Positions 19,787 through 31,924 are shown, counted from the stretch's first letter. The stretch: DNA of 64,000 nucleotides from Gammaproteobacteria bacterium (GCA_015488755.1 WFNB01000069.1:60817-124816), one strand, 5' to 3'. A program made the numbers and translations. Notes: a model not told the origin generated them from the letters alone.

Positions 19787-20347
19787 ATGGTCGCAAAAAA
19801 TTCACCCCATAAGCCGTGGGGAAAAACTAAAGGTCGCTTAGAGCAAGAAGCTCTATTAGAATCCGATGAGCATTATATCAGTAAATCTCAAGCAAAGCGC
19901 AATGTTGAACAATTGCAGAAATTAGGGCTAAAGCTGATGGCTTTATCAAAAAATACATTAAATACGTTTAATTTGGATGAGCGCTTATTAGAAGCCATTT
20001 TATTGGCGCAAAATATTCACAGCCATAGTGGGCATCGTCGCCAAGTACAGCTAATTGGTAAGCTCATGCGTCATACAGATGCAGACGCCATTCGAACACA
20101 ATTAGAACGGTATCAGCACCCCATAGAAGAAGCAAATGCACATTTTCATTATCTTGAACAATGGCGAGACCGATTACTTAAAGAAGGTGATTCTGCGATC
20201 CATGAGTTAGTCACACAATATCCGCAATTTGACCGAGGTCGGCTAAGACAATTGGTGAGAAATGTAAAAAAAGAAGCAGAGAATAAAAAACCACCCAAAA
20301 ATTCACGTTTGATTTTTCAATATCTTAAAGAGTTAATAGTGCAATAG
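19787..20347 (+). CDS. darP: Ribosome-associated protein DarP (YjgA family)
   Basis: The 186-residue protein is of the YjgA/DUF615 family: SKSQAKRNVEQLQKLG, the HSGHRRQVQLIGKLMR block and the C-terminal FDRGRLRQLVRNVKKE motif. DarP helps in late assembly of the large ribosomal subunit. The gene is divergent from the Lon-like gene with a 35-base gap. In many relatives this gene sits between tldD and pmbA; neither is present here. Confidence 0.93.
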   Translation: MVAKNSPHKPWGKTKGRLEQEALLESDEHYISKSQAKRNVEQLQKLGLKLMALSKNTLNTFNLDERLLEAILLAQNIHSHSGHRRQVQLIGKLMRHTDADAIRTQLERYQHPIEEANAHFHYLEQWRDRLLKEGDSAIHELVTQYPQFDRGRLRQLVRNVKKEAENKKPPKNSRLIFQYLKELIVQ

Positions 20348-20410
20348 TTCAAATAACATGTCATTGCAACAATATAGTTGGCAACCATTGCACATCCTTT
20401 AGAGTGTATT

Positions 20411-21268
20411 TTATTGACTCAAACGACAGGGTAATTTGATATGATCCAATACTGGGAAATTCTTACGGGTTTTCTGCAAGCTTTCGGCATTAATATTAGC
20501 AATGGCAAAACCTGAACCATGAGCCAAGCGATCCATAATACCTCCCCAAGGATCGATGATCATACTATCGCCATAGGTTTCTCGGCCATTCACATGATAA
20601 CCGCCCTGAGCAGAAGAAACGACAAAACAAAGATTTTCAATTGCTCTAGCACGATTGAGTACTTCCCAGTGGGCTTTACCTGTTACCGCAGTAAAAGATG
20701 AGACCAAGGCCAAGACTTCCATCCCTTCGCTGACCATCTCTCGAAATAATTCAGGAAAGCGTAGATCATAGCAAATAGCGATGCCTAATTTGCCAAAAGG
20801 TGTCTCTACGACGACCACCTTATTACCTGCATCGGTAAAAGTAGATTCATTGTAAGCACCACCTTGATCCCCCAAATCCATATCGAATAAGTGAATTTTA
20901 TCGTAACGAGCAACCACCGCACCTTGAGCATTAAACAATAAACAGGCCGCCACAATTTTATTATCGGATTGTGCCGACTTTATAGGAATAGTACCACCTA
21001 AAATCCAGACGCCTTCTTCTTTTGCAATCAAAGATAGAAAATTCTGAATAGGATATTTGGCCGCTTCATTTGCTAGGTGCTCATTCATGGGAGCTTCAGC
21101 GATATCGAGTATATCATTTTCTGACATACCCATATGAGCAAAATTTTCAGGTAAAACCACCAATTCGGCACCACTTTCTACCGCATCTGAAATTAACCGT
21201 CTTGCTTCACTCAGATTAGCACTGACATTAGGTCCTGAAGCCATTTGAATTGCTGCTACTTTTGCCAT
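20411..21268 (-). CDS. Nitrilase-family carbon-nitrogen hydrolase (Nit1-like)
   Basis: The protein has 285 residues from the ATG at 21268, which has a GAGGA ribosome binding site 4-5 bases upstream. The frame extends to 21325, but those residues do not match the family. The catalytic triad is visible: Glu in LPENFAHM, Lys in YDKIHLFDMDL, and Cys in AICYDLRFPELFR. Members of this group hydrolyse deaminated glutathione and related amides, a metabolite-repair role. It lies just after yhdP, the usual neighbour in Gammaproteobacteria. Confidence 0.92.
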   Translation of the reverse strand: MAKVAAIQMASGPNVSANLSEARRLISDAVESGAELVVLPENFAHMGMSENDILDIAEAPMNEHLANEAAKYPIQNFLSLIAKEEGVWILGGTIPIKSAQSDNKIVAACLLFNAQGAVVARYDKIHLFDMDLGDQGGAYNESTFTDAGNKVVVVETPFGKLGIAICYDLRFPELFREMVSEGMEVLALVSSFTAVTGKAHWEVLNRARAIENLCFVVSSAQGGYHVNGRETYGDSMIIDPWGGIMDRLAHGSGFAIANINAESLQKTRKNFPVLDHIKLPCRLSQ

Positions 21269-21382
21269 ATTTCCTCTATTATTTAATTTGCTATTATTGC
21301 TGTAAATAATAACAGAATTTTGCATGAATATGCGATAGATTACTGCATTACTAAAAATTATTCCAAATAATTTACCAAGTAT

Positions 21383-24300
21383 TTATGGATTTTCTAACGG
21401 CTTATTAGCCCCCTCATTTAAGCTCTTATTATCTAAGCGAAATACATTTCTAAAGTTATTCAATGCTTGTTCACTGGTTTTATCTTTTTTAATAATAGGC
21501 TCATCCCAACTCCCTGTAATCGTATAATCTAGTGCGGTCGCCTTATTTATTTGTTCACCTAAGATTTTTTGTCCTACCCAGACAACAGCAGCACCCGCAG
21601 GTCCGGCAACCGCAGCCCCAGCTAAGGGTAACGTTGCAGAGACTTCTGGGATCACAATAACTCGCTGATTAAATTGTTTGCTAACCAGATTAGAGCTTCC
21701 TGTTAGTAAAATTTTTGCACTCGGTGATAAGACCTGAAAATTTTGAGTATAGGCAACCCCATCGACAATGCGTAAGTCACCTTCAATTTTATCAAACTCA
21801 AAACCCTCATCAGAAACATCGGAAAAATCCAGTGATAATCGTCGAGCAAGTACATTCATATTCAACAAACCAAGTAAACGCCCAATAGCACCTGGTTTAC
21901 CTTCTATCCAAGCTCCATTCACAACCGCAATAGTAAAGCGTCCTTCAATATTATCATTGCGATAATCACTTAACCCACCCTGCCACTTAATATAGCCTGA
22001 TATTTTTGACTTGCCACGATGGATCAATTGCTCATTACCCAAAGCAATAAACAGTTGTTCTAGAGAAGGAATATCGGCAACACCTTCAAAATTAACTTCG
22101 GGTTCCTTATGCCAGTGATGCCACTTTCCTTTACCTGAAAAAGACAGCAAATCGCCATCTAATAGCAATTTATCAAAGACAATGTCTTTATCAATCCGAC
22201 TACTTTTAATAGCAAAACGTCCTAAATTAAGTGTGCCTAGTTTTAAAGAATGAATGGCACCGTTAATTAATGGAAAACGGCTTGGTTCCATAGTACTTTT
22301 AGAAGCCAATAAATTTTTATTCTTGGCTTCTTCTGCCACTTTTGTATCCAGTTCAAGTTCTGGAAGCATTATTTCTTGTAATGCTAATTCTATAGGCACG
22401 GTAAATTTTCTATCTGGTAATTTCTGTTCCACTATGGACTTTAGTTGTTGAGTCGGTGACGATAGAATTGTATTGTCCGATACAAACAATGCTTGCCATT
22501 GTTCTAAGGGACGTAGATCCAAACGCCCAGTAATACGCAATAAATTATCCTTTGGCAGTTTAGCTTTTGCACCACTAAAGGCAATATTGCCTTTGAGCAA
22601 TTGAAATTGTTCTTTTGATACATCTAAAAACAGAGCTAAAGAAAGTACATTTGCTACTTTAATATCGAGCTGAGCATATTTTTTATTTTTCTCTTTAATT
22701 GCTAATGTATCTTTAAGCTCAAGGTAAGAAATTTTAAATGGTGCCAATTTTTTAGGCTGTTTATTAAATGGCTGAGGCAAATCAGATTGTAAATTTTTCA
22801 ACCCTGATGACAGATTAAAAGCTAGGCCTCGTCGTGTATTAGGCAACTTAATAGTAAGTTTAACTTTAGGTTTCCCTATCAGTTGCTTACTCAAGGGTAT
22901 GAGTAAATCTGGAATCAAATTCGATTTTCTTAATTTTTCAACTGAAGCAAGCGTAGTAATAGCAAGACTGATATCTGGGTCTTGTTTTATTTTTCTATTC
23001 TGTTTTTCTGTTTTTATGCGAACAATTGCTTTCTCACCTAGAATATTGGCTGTTAATTTTTCTGCATCAATTCTATTATTTTGAACAATTACTTCCCCCT
23101 TAATATGATTGACCAGTTGTTCATTTCTTTTAAATCCTGGTGGGTAATAAGTATTATTTTTAAGTTTCACTTTTACTCGACTACTTGGCGTACCTTTTTT
23201 AAGTGGCAAGCGAATGTCAATATTAAGATCAAGAGCACCTTTAGCATCTAAAATATCCAAGACATCATTTGAAACAAGATGGCTTTGTTTTAAAAACTTT
23301 ACGCTATCAGCAACATGGGTGTTAATATCACCCGTTAGTTTTACTATGGATTTTAGATAATACTCTATAGCAACTTTAATATTATTTGAGTGTGAGGAAA
23401 AAAGTTTACTCTGAGTTGACTCAACGAACATACCTTGTTCTGTAAATTGAATCAGGGCATTAATATCCGTTAATAATGGCCAGCCATCATTATAATTTAA
23501 TTTAACATTTTTAGTATTAAAAACAATATCTAAAGTACCACTATGATCGATATAAGGAAAACGGGAAAACTCACCTCGAAAAACAACCCCACCATCCGTA
23601 CCTAATCCTGATAGAAACGCCTTATCCAACCAATCAACCAAGCCTTTACTCATTACTTTTGCTGGCAAATAATAAGGTACATTTTTTACCTTGGCATCGG
23701 AATAAAAACCACTTAGATCCAGAAAGGTTCGGCCATTATTAAATAGCCAGAAATTAACATCAGCCTTGGCACTCAGATGTTCATTATTCAAGACAAGTTT
23801 TCGAGCACCAAACAGTCTTGCTTCCCGTTCTCTTTGCCAAAAAAGTTCCCCAGAAAGTTGTTTAATTGGCCATTGTTCTCGAAAGAATGAATTAAGATGC
23901 AAAGACATATCATTACTATGTATATAAGCACGACCATGTGTCTCATTTAAAATAATATAAGAGGATAAATTTCTTATTTTTGGTATTGAATAGAATGAAT
24001 TAATGGAAAATTTTTCAAGCTCAGCTTGGACTTGATAATGAGCAATTTTAATAGGTACGTTTAATGAGCTTAATTGAATATACCCCATAATATTGTTGAT
24101 ATCTCCTTTCACCTTGAGCTGATGATAAACATCCTGACTCAACTTATAAGGAGAGAAAAAAGAAACCAGAGGGGAAACATCTTCAAGTTCAATGTTATTT
24201 AAAAAAAATTGTATTTTGTGAGCATCCGTATTATCTGTAGAAAATGTAAAATTTAGATATTTCTGAGAAAGTTCCTGAGCATTAATCTTAAGATTCAAAT

Positions 24301-25486
24301 CAAATAAATCAAAGACCCATGTTTTGTTTTTATTATCCTTCAGCTGATTACCCAGTGGATCTCTGCTAGCATGTTTCTTACTTATTTCTTGGTCAACATC
24401 ATCATTTCGTGCCAATTTAAAATGTGTTGATATTTTATCCAGTTGTATCACTTGTTTTCTATCTGTTCTGGATAAATCAGTATTTTTAATGACTATGTCA
24501 CCATAGATGGATTGCAGCACACCTTTGTCAATGCTTGTCCAGAATTTCGTATTCATATTAATACGATTAATCTGAAAATTTTCCACCTGTATTTTATCTT
24601 GTTTTAAAAAATGCAATAAACCCTGCTGATTAACATTATTTAATGAGCCATAAATTTTTCCATCCCAATGTTTTACATCACTCAATTGACCGTTAAAATT
24701 AAAACGCAAATCAATAGAAGAATGAGAATCTGCTATTTCTGCCTGTAATGACACCTGATGCTTAAGTTGCTTATTGTCAATTTTCAAATTAACAGCTGAA
24801 ATAAATGTTGGTGCATATTCATGCAGTTCATCAATAAAATGGAGCTCACTATTGCTAATAATCAGCTGATTTTGATCAAATAGAGAAAGATACTCTTGAA
24901 TATTTTTACTTTTATCCCGTTTATTATTTTTCGTTAATTCAAATTCTGAAATAGACAATTGATTATCTAAAGTGCGTTTTATTTTTACACTGGCTCCCTC
25001 TAAGATAAGCCTGTCAACTTTTACCTGAGAATCAAGCAAGGAAAGAATAGTGTTTACTCGGATAGTAGCGGAAGAAAACTTAAAAAGTATGCCATCATTA
25101 TTTTTATTTTTGATGACAAAGTGATTTAAGGAAACTGAAGGGAATAATAATTGCACATCAACTTGTAAAGAATCAAACGTCACTGTTGTATGGAGTTGTG
25201 ATTCAATAAAATTCTGAACAATATGTGGATTGGTTTCTAAATAAAAAGAGCTTAAACGTAAAACACTAAGAAAAAAAGCAAGACTAATTAATATACTGAC
25301 AAACAACTTTCTATGGAACACCCATATAAAACGGCTGATTTTTTTTAATATATGAACCTTTGGTTTATGATTTATTGACGTTTTTTCTTCTAAGGCAGGT
25401 GCATCTTCCTGTCTTGTAAATTCCTTAGTGACTTGTTCAGAGCTATGCTCATCATCACTTTTTAGATGTAAATTCTTCTTAGTCAC
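21383..25486 (-). CDS. yhdP: YhdP-family AsmA-like inner-membrane protein
   Basis: This large protein (1367 residues) has a Lys/Glu-rich cytoplasmic start, one membrane anchor (about 58-82, RKLFVSILISLAFFLSVLRL) and a very long periplasmic part made of beta-strand repeats. Near the C terminus is the typical block GAWIEGKPGAIGRLLGLLNM, followed by SATLPLAGAAVAGPAGAAVVW and a final DYTITGSWDEPII. These features match YhdP (about 1270 residues in E. coli), a bridge-like protein that helps move phospholipids to the outer membrane. Neighbours rng and nit are the expected ones. Ends in a short Asn-rich tail. Confidence 0.93.
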   Translation of the reverse strand: MTKKNLHLKSDDEHSSEQVTKEFTRQEDAPALEEKTSINHKPKVHILKKISRFIWVFHRKLFVSILISLAFFLSVLRLSSFYLETNPHIVQNFIESQLHTTVTFDSLQVDVQLLFPSVSLNHFVIKNKNNDGILFKFSSATIRVNTILSLLDSQVKVDRLILEGASVKIKRTLDNQLSISEFELTKNNKRDKSKNIQEYLSLFDQNQLIISNSELHFIDELHEYAPTFISAVNLKIDNKQLKHQVSLQAEIADSHSSIDLRFNFNGQLSDVKHWDGKIYGSLNNVNQQGLLHFLKQDKIQVENFQINRINMNTKFWTSIDKGVLQSIYGDIVIKNTDLSRTDRKQVIQLDKISTHFKLARNDDVDQEISKKHASRDPLGNQLKDNKNKTWVFDLFDLNLKINAQELSQKYLNFTFSTDNTDAHKIQFFLNNIELEDVSPLVSFFSPYKLSQDVYHQLKVKGDINNIMGYIQLSSLNVPIKIAHYQVQAELEKFSINSFYSIPKIRNLSSYIILNETHGRAYIHSNDMSLHLNSFFREQWPIKQLSGELFWQREREARLFGARKLVLNNEHLSAKADVNFWLFNNGRTFLDLSGFYSDAKVKNVPYYLPAKVMSKGLVDWLDKAFLSGLGTDGGVVFRGEFSRFPYIDHSGTLDIVFNTKNVKLNYNDGWPLLTDINALIQFTEQGMFVESTQSKLFSSHSNNIKVAIEYYLKSIVKLTGDINTHVADSVKFLKQSHLVSNDVLDILDAKGALDLNIDIRLPLKKGTPSSRVKVKLKNNTYYPPGFKRNEQLVNHIKGEVIVQNNRIDAEKLTANILGEKAIVRIKTEKQNRKIKQDPDISLAITTLASVEKLRKSNLIPDLLIPLSKQLIGKPKVKLTIKLPNTRRGLAFNLSSGLKNLQSDLPQPFNKQPKKLAPFKISYLELKDTLAIKEKNKKYAQLDIKVANVLSLALFLDVSKEQFQLLKGNIAFSGAKAKLPKDNLLRITGRLDLRPLEQWQALFVSDNTILSSPTQQLKSIVEQKLPDRKFTVPIELALQEIMLPELELDTKVAEEAKNKNLLASKSTMEPSRFPLINGAIHSLKLGTLNLGRFAIKSSRIDKDIVFDKLLLDGDLLSFSGKGKWHHWHKEPEVNFEGVADIPSLEQLFIALGNEQLIHRGKSKISGYIKWQGGLSDYRNDNIEGRFTIAVVNGAWIEGKPGAIGRLLGLLNMNVLARRLSLDFSDVSDEGFEFDKIEGDLRIVDGVAYTQNFQVLSPSAKILLTGSSNLVSKQFNQRVIVIPEVSATLPLAGAAVAGPAGAAVVWVGQKILGEQINKATALDYTITGSWDEPIIKKDKTSEQALNNFRNVFRLDNKSLNEGANKPLENP

Positions 25487-25585
25487 AAACTACTTCATTG
25501 CATATAGGGTGATAGAATAAAAAATAATGATACTATTTTTCTTATTTTTACTTTTTAGCATCATTATTTTTTACCCTAATTATCA

Positions 25586-27061
25586 TTACATAGGAACAAC
25601 ATCATATTGTTCTTGAGAGTATTCATTATCAATTTTTAATTGTATAGAGCGTTGTAAAAACTCTTCCAGTTCTGCAATAGAAGACGACTCTTCATCTAAA
25701 AGATATTCTCCAACTTGCTGTGAAGCTAATACTAGAAGTTTCTCTGTATCAAATTGACGAGCTTCACGAATGATCTCACGAAAGATTTCAAAGGCAACGG
25801 TTTCCACTGTTTTAACAGTCCCTTTACCATTGCAAACAGGGCATTCTTCACACAAAATATGTTCCAGACTTTCTCGTGTCCTTTTACGAGTCATTTCAAT
25901 CAGACCTAAACTCGACACTTCTGTAATACAGGTCTTGGCATGATCACGTTCTAATGCTTTTTCAAATGCACGCAAAACTTGACGCTTATGTTCTGATTCT
26001 TTCATATCGATAAAATCAATAATAATAATACCGCCAAGATTTCTTAAACGCAGTTGTCTAACAATGGCTTGGGTCGCTTCTAAATTTGTTTTGAAAATGG
26101 TTTCTTCTAGGTTACGATTACCAACATAAGCACCCGTATTAATATCCACCGTCGTCATAGCTTCGGTTTGATCAATAATAAGATAACCGCCTGACTTAAG
26201 CGGTATTTTTGATTGTAAGGAGCGCTGAATTTCGTCTTCAACACCATAGAGATCAAAAATCGGCCTTTCACCTGGATAATAGCCAATATTAGGGGCTAAT
26301 TCCGGAATGAATTTGGTGGCAAATTTCATAACTTTAGTAAATGTCTCACGGGAGTCAATACTAATTGCATCAACACTACTGTCTGCAAGATCACGCATGA
26401 CTCTCATTGCCAAAGGTAAATCTTCATAAACCATAATAGGTACTTTACTGGTCTTGTTATTACCCTGAGTTGACGTTTCTCTAATAGATGCCCATAATTT
26501 TTGCAAGAAAATCATATCGGCATGCACAGCCTGCTCTGAAATACCTTCTGCAACCGTTCTTACAATGTAACCACCCCCATCAAATTCAGGTAGGAGTTCT
26601 TTTATTATAGATTTTAAGCGTTCTCTTTCTTTATCATCGTCAATTTTTTGTGACACACCGATATGATTAGAATTTGGCATAAAAACAAGATAGCGTGCTG
26701 GTATGGTAATATGAGTAGTTAAACGAGCCCCCTTGGTTCCCATAGGATCTTTAACAACCTGAACCAATAGCTCTTGACCATCTCTTAGCACATCGCCAAT
26801 AGTGACTTCTTTGCTACTATTTTTTTTCTCTTCTGATATAACAATATCGGATAAATGTAAAAAAGCCGTCCGTTGCAAACCAATTTCAAGAAATGCAGCT
26901 TGCATTCCCGGTAAAACTCGACAGACTTTACCTTTGTAGATATTGCCAACCAAACCTCGTTTGCTTGCTCGTTCAATAACCACTTCTTGCAACATACCAT
27001 TTTCCACCCGAGCAACACGGGTTTCTTGAGGGGTTACATTAATCAGTAATTCATCACTCAT
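25586..27061 (-). CDS. rng: Ribonuclease G
   Basis: The 491-residue endoribonuclease matures the 5' end of 16S rRNA and degrades some mRNAs. An S1 domain lies at about 36-110 (GNIYKGKVCRVLPGMQAAFLE is split across this region). The catalytic block has IIIDFIDM with the metal-binding Asp. The zinc-link cysteines are in CEECPVCNGKG, and VETVAFEIFREI follows. The length and the absence of a long C-terminal scaffold distinguish it from RNase E. It lies 5 bases after maf, in the order maf-rng-yhdP known from E. coli. Confidence 0.96.
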   Translation of the reverse strand: MSDELLINVTPQETRVARVENGMLQEVVIERASKRGLVGNIYKGKVCRVLPGMQAAFLEIGLQRTAFLHLSDIVISEEKKNSSKEVTIGDVLRDGQELLVQVVKDPMGTKGARLTTHITIPARYLVFMPNSNHIGVSQKIDDDKERERLKSIIKELLPEFDGGGYIVRTVAEGISEQAVHADMIFLQKLWASIRETSTQGNNKTSKVPIMVYEDLPLAMRVMRDLADSSVDAISIDSRETFTKVMKFATKFIPELAPNIGYYPGERPIFDLYGVEDEIQRSLQSKIPLKSGGYLIIDQTEAMTTVDINTGAYVGNRNLEETIFKTNLEATQAIVRQLRLRNLGGIIIIDFIDMKESEHKRQVLRAFEKALERDHAKTCITEVSSLGLIEMTRKRTRESLEHILCEECPVCNGKGTVKTVETVAFEIFREIIREARQFDTEKLLVLASQQVGEYLLDEESSSIAELEEFLQRSIQLKIDNEYSQEQYDVVPM

Positions 27062-27066
27062 ATTTT

Positions 27067-27663
27067 TTATCTTTTATTCTTGGTATTCTTTAAGATCATA
27101 CTTGGGAGAGAAAATTGTGCTAATAATTGTTGTGTTTCATAAATAGGTAAGCCCATTACAGCAGAGTAACTGCCACTTATATGACTAATAAATAAGGCTC
27201 CTTTGCCCTGAATAGCATAAGCACCCGCTTTATCAACGGGTTCACCCGTCTGCCAGTAGGCTTCACAGAGTGGTTTATCTAACTTGGCAAACGTCACATC
27301 GGTTAGTGATAGTGATTGTTGTTGTTTGTCTTTATTTAATAAAGCAATGGCCGTAATCACCTGATGAGTTTGCCCTGATAATTGCAGCAACATATCAATC
27401 GCATGTTCTTTATTCTTCGGCTTTTCTAAGATTTTTCCTTCCAGTACCACAACTGTGTCTGAGCCTAAAACGGGAATGCTTTGATCATCTTGTCGTGACC
27501 AACCATCATAGGCTTTCTCATAGGCCAAGCGAGCAACATATCTTTCTGGTGATTCATGTATTTGGTGTTGTTCTGGAGCAAACTGAGGGATCACCTCAAA
27601 TACGACTCCCATTTGCTGCAATAGTTCCTGTCTGCGTGGTGAGTTTGAGGCTAAATAAATCAT
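27067..27663 (-). CDS. maf: Maf-family nucleoside triphosphate pyrophosphatase
   Basis: The 198-residue protein begins with the phosphate-binding motif LASNSPRRQELL and has the GSDTVVVLEGKILEKP and GAYAIQGKGALFI blocks of Maf/YhdE. The family hydrolyses dTTP, UTP and modified nucleotides to monophosphates. It is packed between rlmH (9 bases) and rng (5 bases). Confidence 0.95.
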   Translation of the reverse strand: MIYLASNSPRRQELLQQMGVVFEVIPQFAPEQHQIHESPERYVARLAYEKAYDGWSRQDDQSIPVLGSDTVVVLEGKILEKPKNKEHAIDMLLQLSGQTHQVITAIALLNKDKQQQSLSLTDVTFAKLDKPLCEAYWQTGEPVDKAGAYAIQGKGALFISHISGSYSAVMGLPIYETQQLLAQFSLPSMILKNTKNKR

Positions 27664-27672
27664 AATAGAATG

Positions 27673-28140
27673 CTATCGGTGGTAGGGATGATTTTTTAGA
27701 ATACTATACGCTCGGTATAGCTGCTCACTTAATAAAACTCTAACTAAGGGATGTGGTAATGTCAAAGGAGAGAGTGACCATGTTATATCCGCACGAGCAA
27801 CACAGGCATCACTAAGCCCCTCTGGACCACCAATTAGTAAAGCAATATCCTGACCACCATGCAACCATGCGTTCATTTGCTGTGCAAGCTTCTCGGTACT
27901 CCATGATTTACCCGTTACTTCAAGAGCCATCACGAAACATCCCTTAGGGATAGCAGTCAGGATTTTTTCACCTTCGGCTTTTTTTATTCTAGCTAGATCA
28001 GCATTTTTACCCCGTTTACTCGGGGCGATTTCAATCAGTTTCAGTTGACAATCTGCAGTCAAACGCTTTGCATAGTCATGATACCCCTTATTGACCCAGT
28101 CAGGCATTTTATTGCCCACAGCCAGTAAGTAGATGTTCAT
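27673..28140 (-). CDS. rlmH: 23S rRNA pseudouridine-1915 N3-methyltransferase RlmH
   Basis: The 155-residue SPOUT methyltransferase has the exact family length and ends. It opens MNIYLLAVGNKMPDWVNKGY, has LLIGGPEGLSDA for S-adenosylmethionine binding in the trefoil knot, and ends LSEQLYRAYSILKNHPYHR. It methylates one pseudouridine in helix 69 of the large ribosomal subunit. It lies 6 bases after rsfS, the usual pair. Confidence 0.97.
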   Translation of the reverse strand: MNIYLLAVGNKMPDWVNKGYHDYAKRLTADCQLKLIEIAPSKRGKNADLARIKKAEGEKILTAIPKGCFVMALEVTGKSWSTEKLAQQMNAWLHGGQDIALLIGGPEGLSDACVARADITWSLSPLTLPHPLVRVLLSEQLYRAYSILKNHPYHR

Positions 28141-28146
28141 CTATTG

Positions 28147-28512
28147 CTACTCATTATCAAACTGTTCAGAGCCATCATCATAGTCAGGATCATCGACATC
28201 CCACATACGTTCAATGCCATAATAATCTCTTACTTGAGGTAACATCACATGCACCACCACATCCCCTAGATCAACCAAAACCCAGTCGCCCGTATTCATG
28301 CCCTCCACACCCAAAGGAGGAATACCAGCCTTTTTAGCTTCTAGAACAATATTATTGGCAATGGATTTTACTTGACGATCGGAACGTCCACTGGCAAAGA
28401 CTAAAACATCCGTTACACTACTGCGACCATTAACATCAACACTATTCACATCAAATGCTTTAACATCTTCTGCCGCATTCACAGCCAGTGCTTTTAATTC
28501 TTCCAACTTCAT
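28147..28512 (-). CDS. rsfS: Ribosome silencing factor RsfS
   Basis: The 121-residue protein shows the RsfS/Iojap signature: VTDVLVFASGRSDRQVKSIAN, then GDWVLVDLGDVVVHVMLPQVRDYYGIERMW split over about 80-110. RsfS binds uL14 of the large subunit and blocks subunit joining in starvation. It ends in an acidic Asp/Glu tail. It sits in the nadD-rsfS-rlmH order common in bacteria. Confidence 0.97.
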   Translation of the reverse strand: MKLEELKALAVNAAEDVKAFDVNSVDVNGRSSVTDVLVFASGRSDRQVKSIANNIVLEAKKAGIPPLGVEGMNTGDWVLVDLGDVVVHVMLPQVRDYYGIERMWDVDDPDYDDGSEQFDNE

Positions 28513-28565
28513 TGGGATCTTTTACCTTTTCTTTTAAAGACTTTTAATCGTGAGATTTACTCAGT

Positions 28566-29219
28566 TTATTTATATAAATCATTGCATCTTATCAGATTTA
28601 CCACACTTTCCGGCATTAAAAAGCGAACCGATTGTTTGTTTTTTAATCGTCTGCGAATATCAGTTGATGAAATTGATAATTGTGTCACAGGCTGTAGGAT
28701 GATGTTACCACACAACATTTGATGAATACTGTCTTGATCACCCTTATGTTCTTCATACAGCACTTGTATTGCTTTTGGCCAACGCTCTTGAGTATTAAAA
28801 TCAGATTCAGGTCTTTGACTGACAATAATATGTGCATAGGTTAACAATTGCTGCCAATGATGCCACTGCTCAAGCCCCATAAAAGCATCCATGCCTAAGA
28901 GTAAACACAGAGGGGTTTTAGGGTAGTCCTGACGCAAGCTTCTTAAGGTATCCACCATATAGGAGGTACCACCACGTTTAATTTCTCTGTCATCCAAGAC
29001 AAATTTTGTCTCTGTGCTAATTGCTTTGGCAACCATATCAACACGCTGTTCGACCGAGGTTTGCGGTTGACTCCGATGAGGCGGTAAAGATGATGGGATA
29101 AAACGAACATGAGCCAGCGCAAATAGTTCACAGAGTTCAAGATTGGGTCTAAGATGCCCAAAATGGATGGGATCAAAGGTGCCACCGTAAATGCCTATTG
29201 GCGCATTGAGCAATGACAC
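28566..29219 (-). CDS. nadD: Nicotinate-nucleotide adenylyltransferase NadD
   Basis: From the GTG at 29219 the protein has 217 residues, close to E. coli NadD (213). The ATP-binding motif IGIYGGTFDPIHFGHLR comes right after the start, and the C-terminal SISSTDIRRRLK block is present. NadD joins ATP to nicotinate mononucleotide in NAD synthesis. The frame stays open to an ATG at 29276, but this adds 19 residues without family support and coincides with a TATAAT box, so I prefer the GTG. It lies between hemE and rsfS. Confidence 0.92.
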   Translation of the reverse strand: MSLLNAPIGIYGGTFDPIHFGHLRPNLELCELFALAHVRFIPSSLPPHRSQPQTSVEQRVDMVAKAISTETKFVLDDREIKRGGTSYMVDTLRSLRQDYPKTPLCLLLGMDAFMGLEQWHHWQQLLTYAHIIVSQRPESDFNTQERWPKAIQVLYEEHKGDQDSIHQMLCGNIILQPVTQLSISSTDIRRRLKNKQSVRFLMPESVVNLIRCNDLYK

Positions 29220-29275
29220 GTTTAATGACAACACATAAAATAAATTTGATGATGAACATTCAGAAACACAATACA

Positions 29276-29281
29276 ATTATA
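29276..29281 (-). promoter_or_regulatory. Possible -10 box of the nadD promoter
   Basis: A perfect TATAAT on the minus strand sits 57 bases before the preferred GTG of nadD. The -35 region at 17 bases spacing (GCAATA) is poor. If it is used, transcription would begin after the ATG at 29276, which supports the downstream start. Confidence 0.35.
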
Positions 29282-29288
29282 CCATGCG

Positions 29289-30353
29289 TTATTGGTGGTA
29301 TTGCTTACTATGCTTATGTACAGCATCAATAAACACACTCACATTTTCTGGATCAATATGCTGATGAATGCCGTGCCCTAAATTAAACACATGACCATTA
29401 CCCTGACCATAGCTTGCTAAAATAGTTTGTACTTCTTGTTCAATACGCTCAGGCTTGGCATACAAAATACTGGGATCCATATTACCTTGTAAGGCCACTT
29501 TATCACCCACACGGGCACGAGCATCGCCAAGATCCAATGTCCAGTCAACACCTAAAGCATCACAATCGGTTGCAGCCATAGCTTCTAGCCAGCCTGCTGC
29601 ACCTTTGGAAAATAAGACCACGGGGACTTTTCGACCATCGTTTTCACGAGTAAGACCCGAAGCAATCTGTTGCATGTAGCGCAGTGAGAATTCTTTATAA
29701 TCACGAGGTGTTAAAACGCCCCCCCAAGTATCAAAAATCATAACGGCCTGCGCACCAGCAGCAATTTGGGCATTTAAGTAGCTGGTCACGGATTGTGCCA
29801 AGGTATCCAATAGGGTGTGCATGGTGTGTGGATCATCAAACATCATGCCTTTTACTTTACCAAATTCTTTGGTTGAACCACCTTCAACCATATAGGTTGC
29901 CAATGTCCAAGGACTACCAGAAAAACCAATTAATGGCACGCGACCATCTAATTCTTTACGAATAGTGCGCACAGCATTCATTACATATTGCAATTCACCT
30001 TCTGGATCAGGTACACCCAAGGCTTTTACATCGGCAGCCGAACAAATAGGCTTATCAAATTTTGGCACTTCACCTTGAGCAAAGCGAAGCTGCAAGCCCA
30101 TTGCGTCAGGAATGGTCAGGATATCAGAAAATAAAATGGCAGCATCCAAGGCATAACGTTCTAGCGGTTGAATCGTCACTTCACAGGCCAGTTCTGCATT
30201 CATACATAAATCCATAAAGCTACCTGCTTTTTCACGGGTCGCTCGATATTCAGGTAAATAACGCCCTGCCTGACGCATCATCCACACAGGCGTCATATCA
30301 ACAGGTTCACGCATTAGAGCCTTTAGAAAGCGGTCGTTTTTTAATTCGCTCAT
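29289..30353 (-). CDS. hemE: Uroporphyrinogen decarboxylase HemE
   Basis: The 354-residue enzyme converts uroporphyrinogen III to coproporphyrinogen III in heme synthesis by removing four carboxyl groups. The signature [16 protein letters not shown] lies at about 24-40, the second motif [17 protein letters not shown] near 147, and FDTWGG and [15 protein letters not shown] toward the C terminus. Length is normal. It is upstream of nadD and downstream of gltD on the same strand. Confidence 0.97.
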   Translation of the reverse strand: MSELKNDRFLKALMREPVDMTPVWMMRQAGRYLPEYRATREKAGSFMDLCMNAELACEVTIQPLERYALDAAILFSDILTIPDAMGLQLRFAQGEVPKFDKPICSAADVKALGVPDPEGELQYVMNAVRTIRKELDGRVPLIGFSGSPWTLATYMVEGGSTKEFGKVKGMMFDDPHTMHTLLDTLAQSVTSYLNAQIAAGAQAVMIFDTWGGVLTPRDYKEFSLRYMQQIASGLTRENDGRKVPVVLFSKGAAGWLEAMAATDCDALGVDWTLDLGDARARVGDKVALQGNMDPSILYAKPERIEQEVQTILASYGQGNGHVFNLGHGIHQHIDPENVSVFIDAVHKHSKQYHQ

Positions 30354-30426
30354 TTATATTTTTCCAATATTACAGTCTAAATTTATTATATGGATCGCAC
30401 TTACTTTATTTGGACTTTAGAGTTTC

Positions 30427-31851
<1,425 letters not shown>

Positions 31852-31924
31852 TTAAACTATTTCAAAGCCTGAGTGCCAAATACAAACAACTGCATTAAAC
31901 ACCAATAAATGTATGATAAAAGCC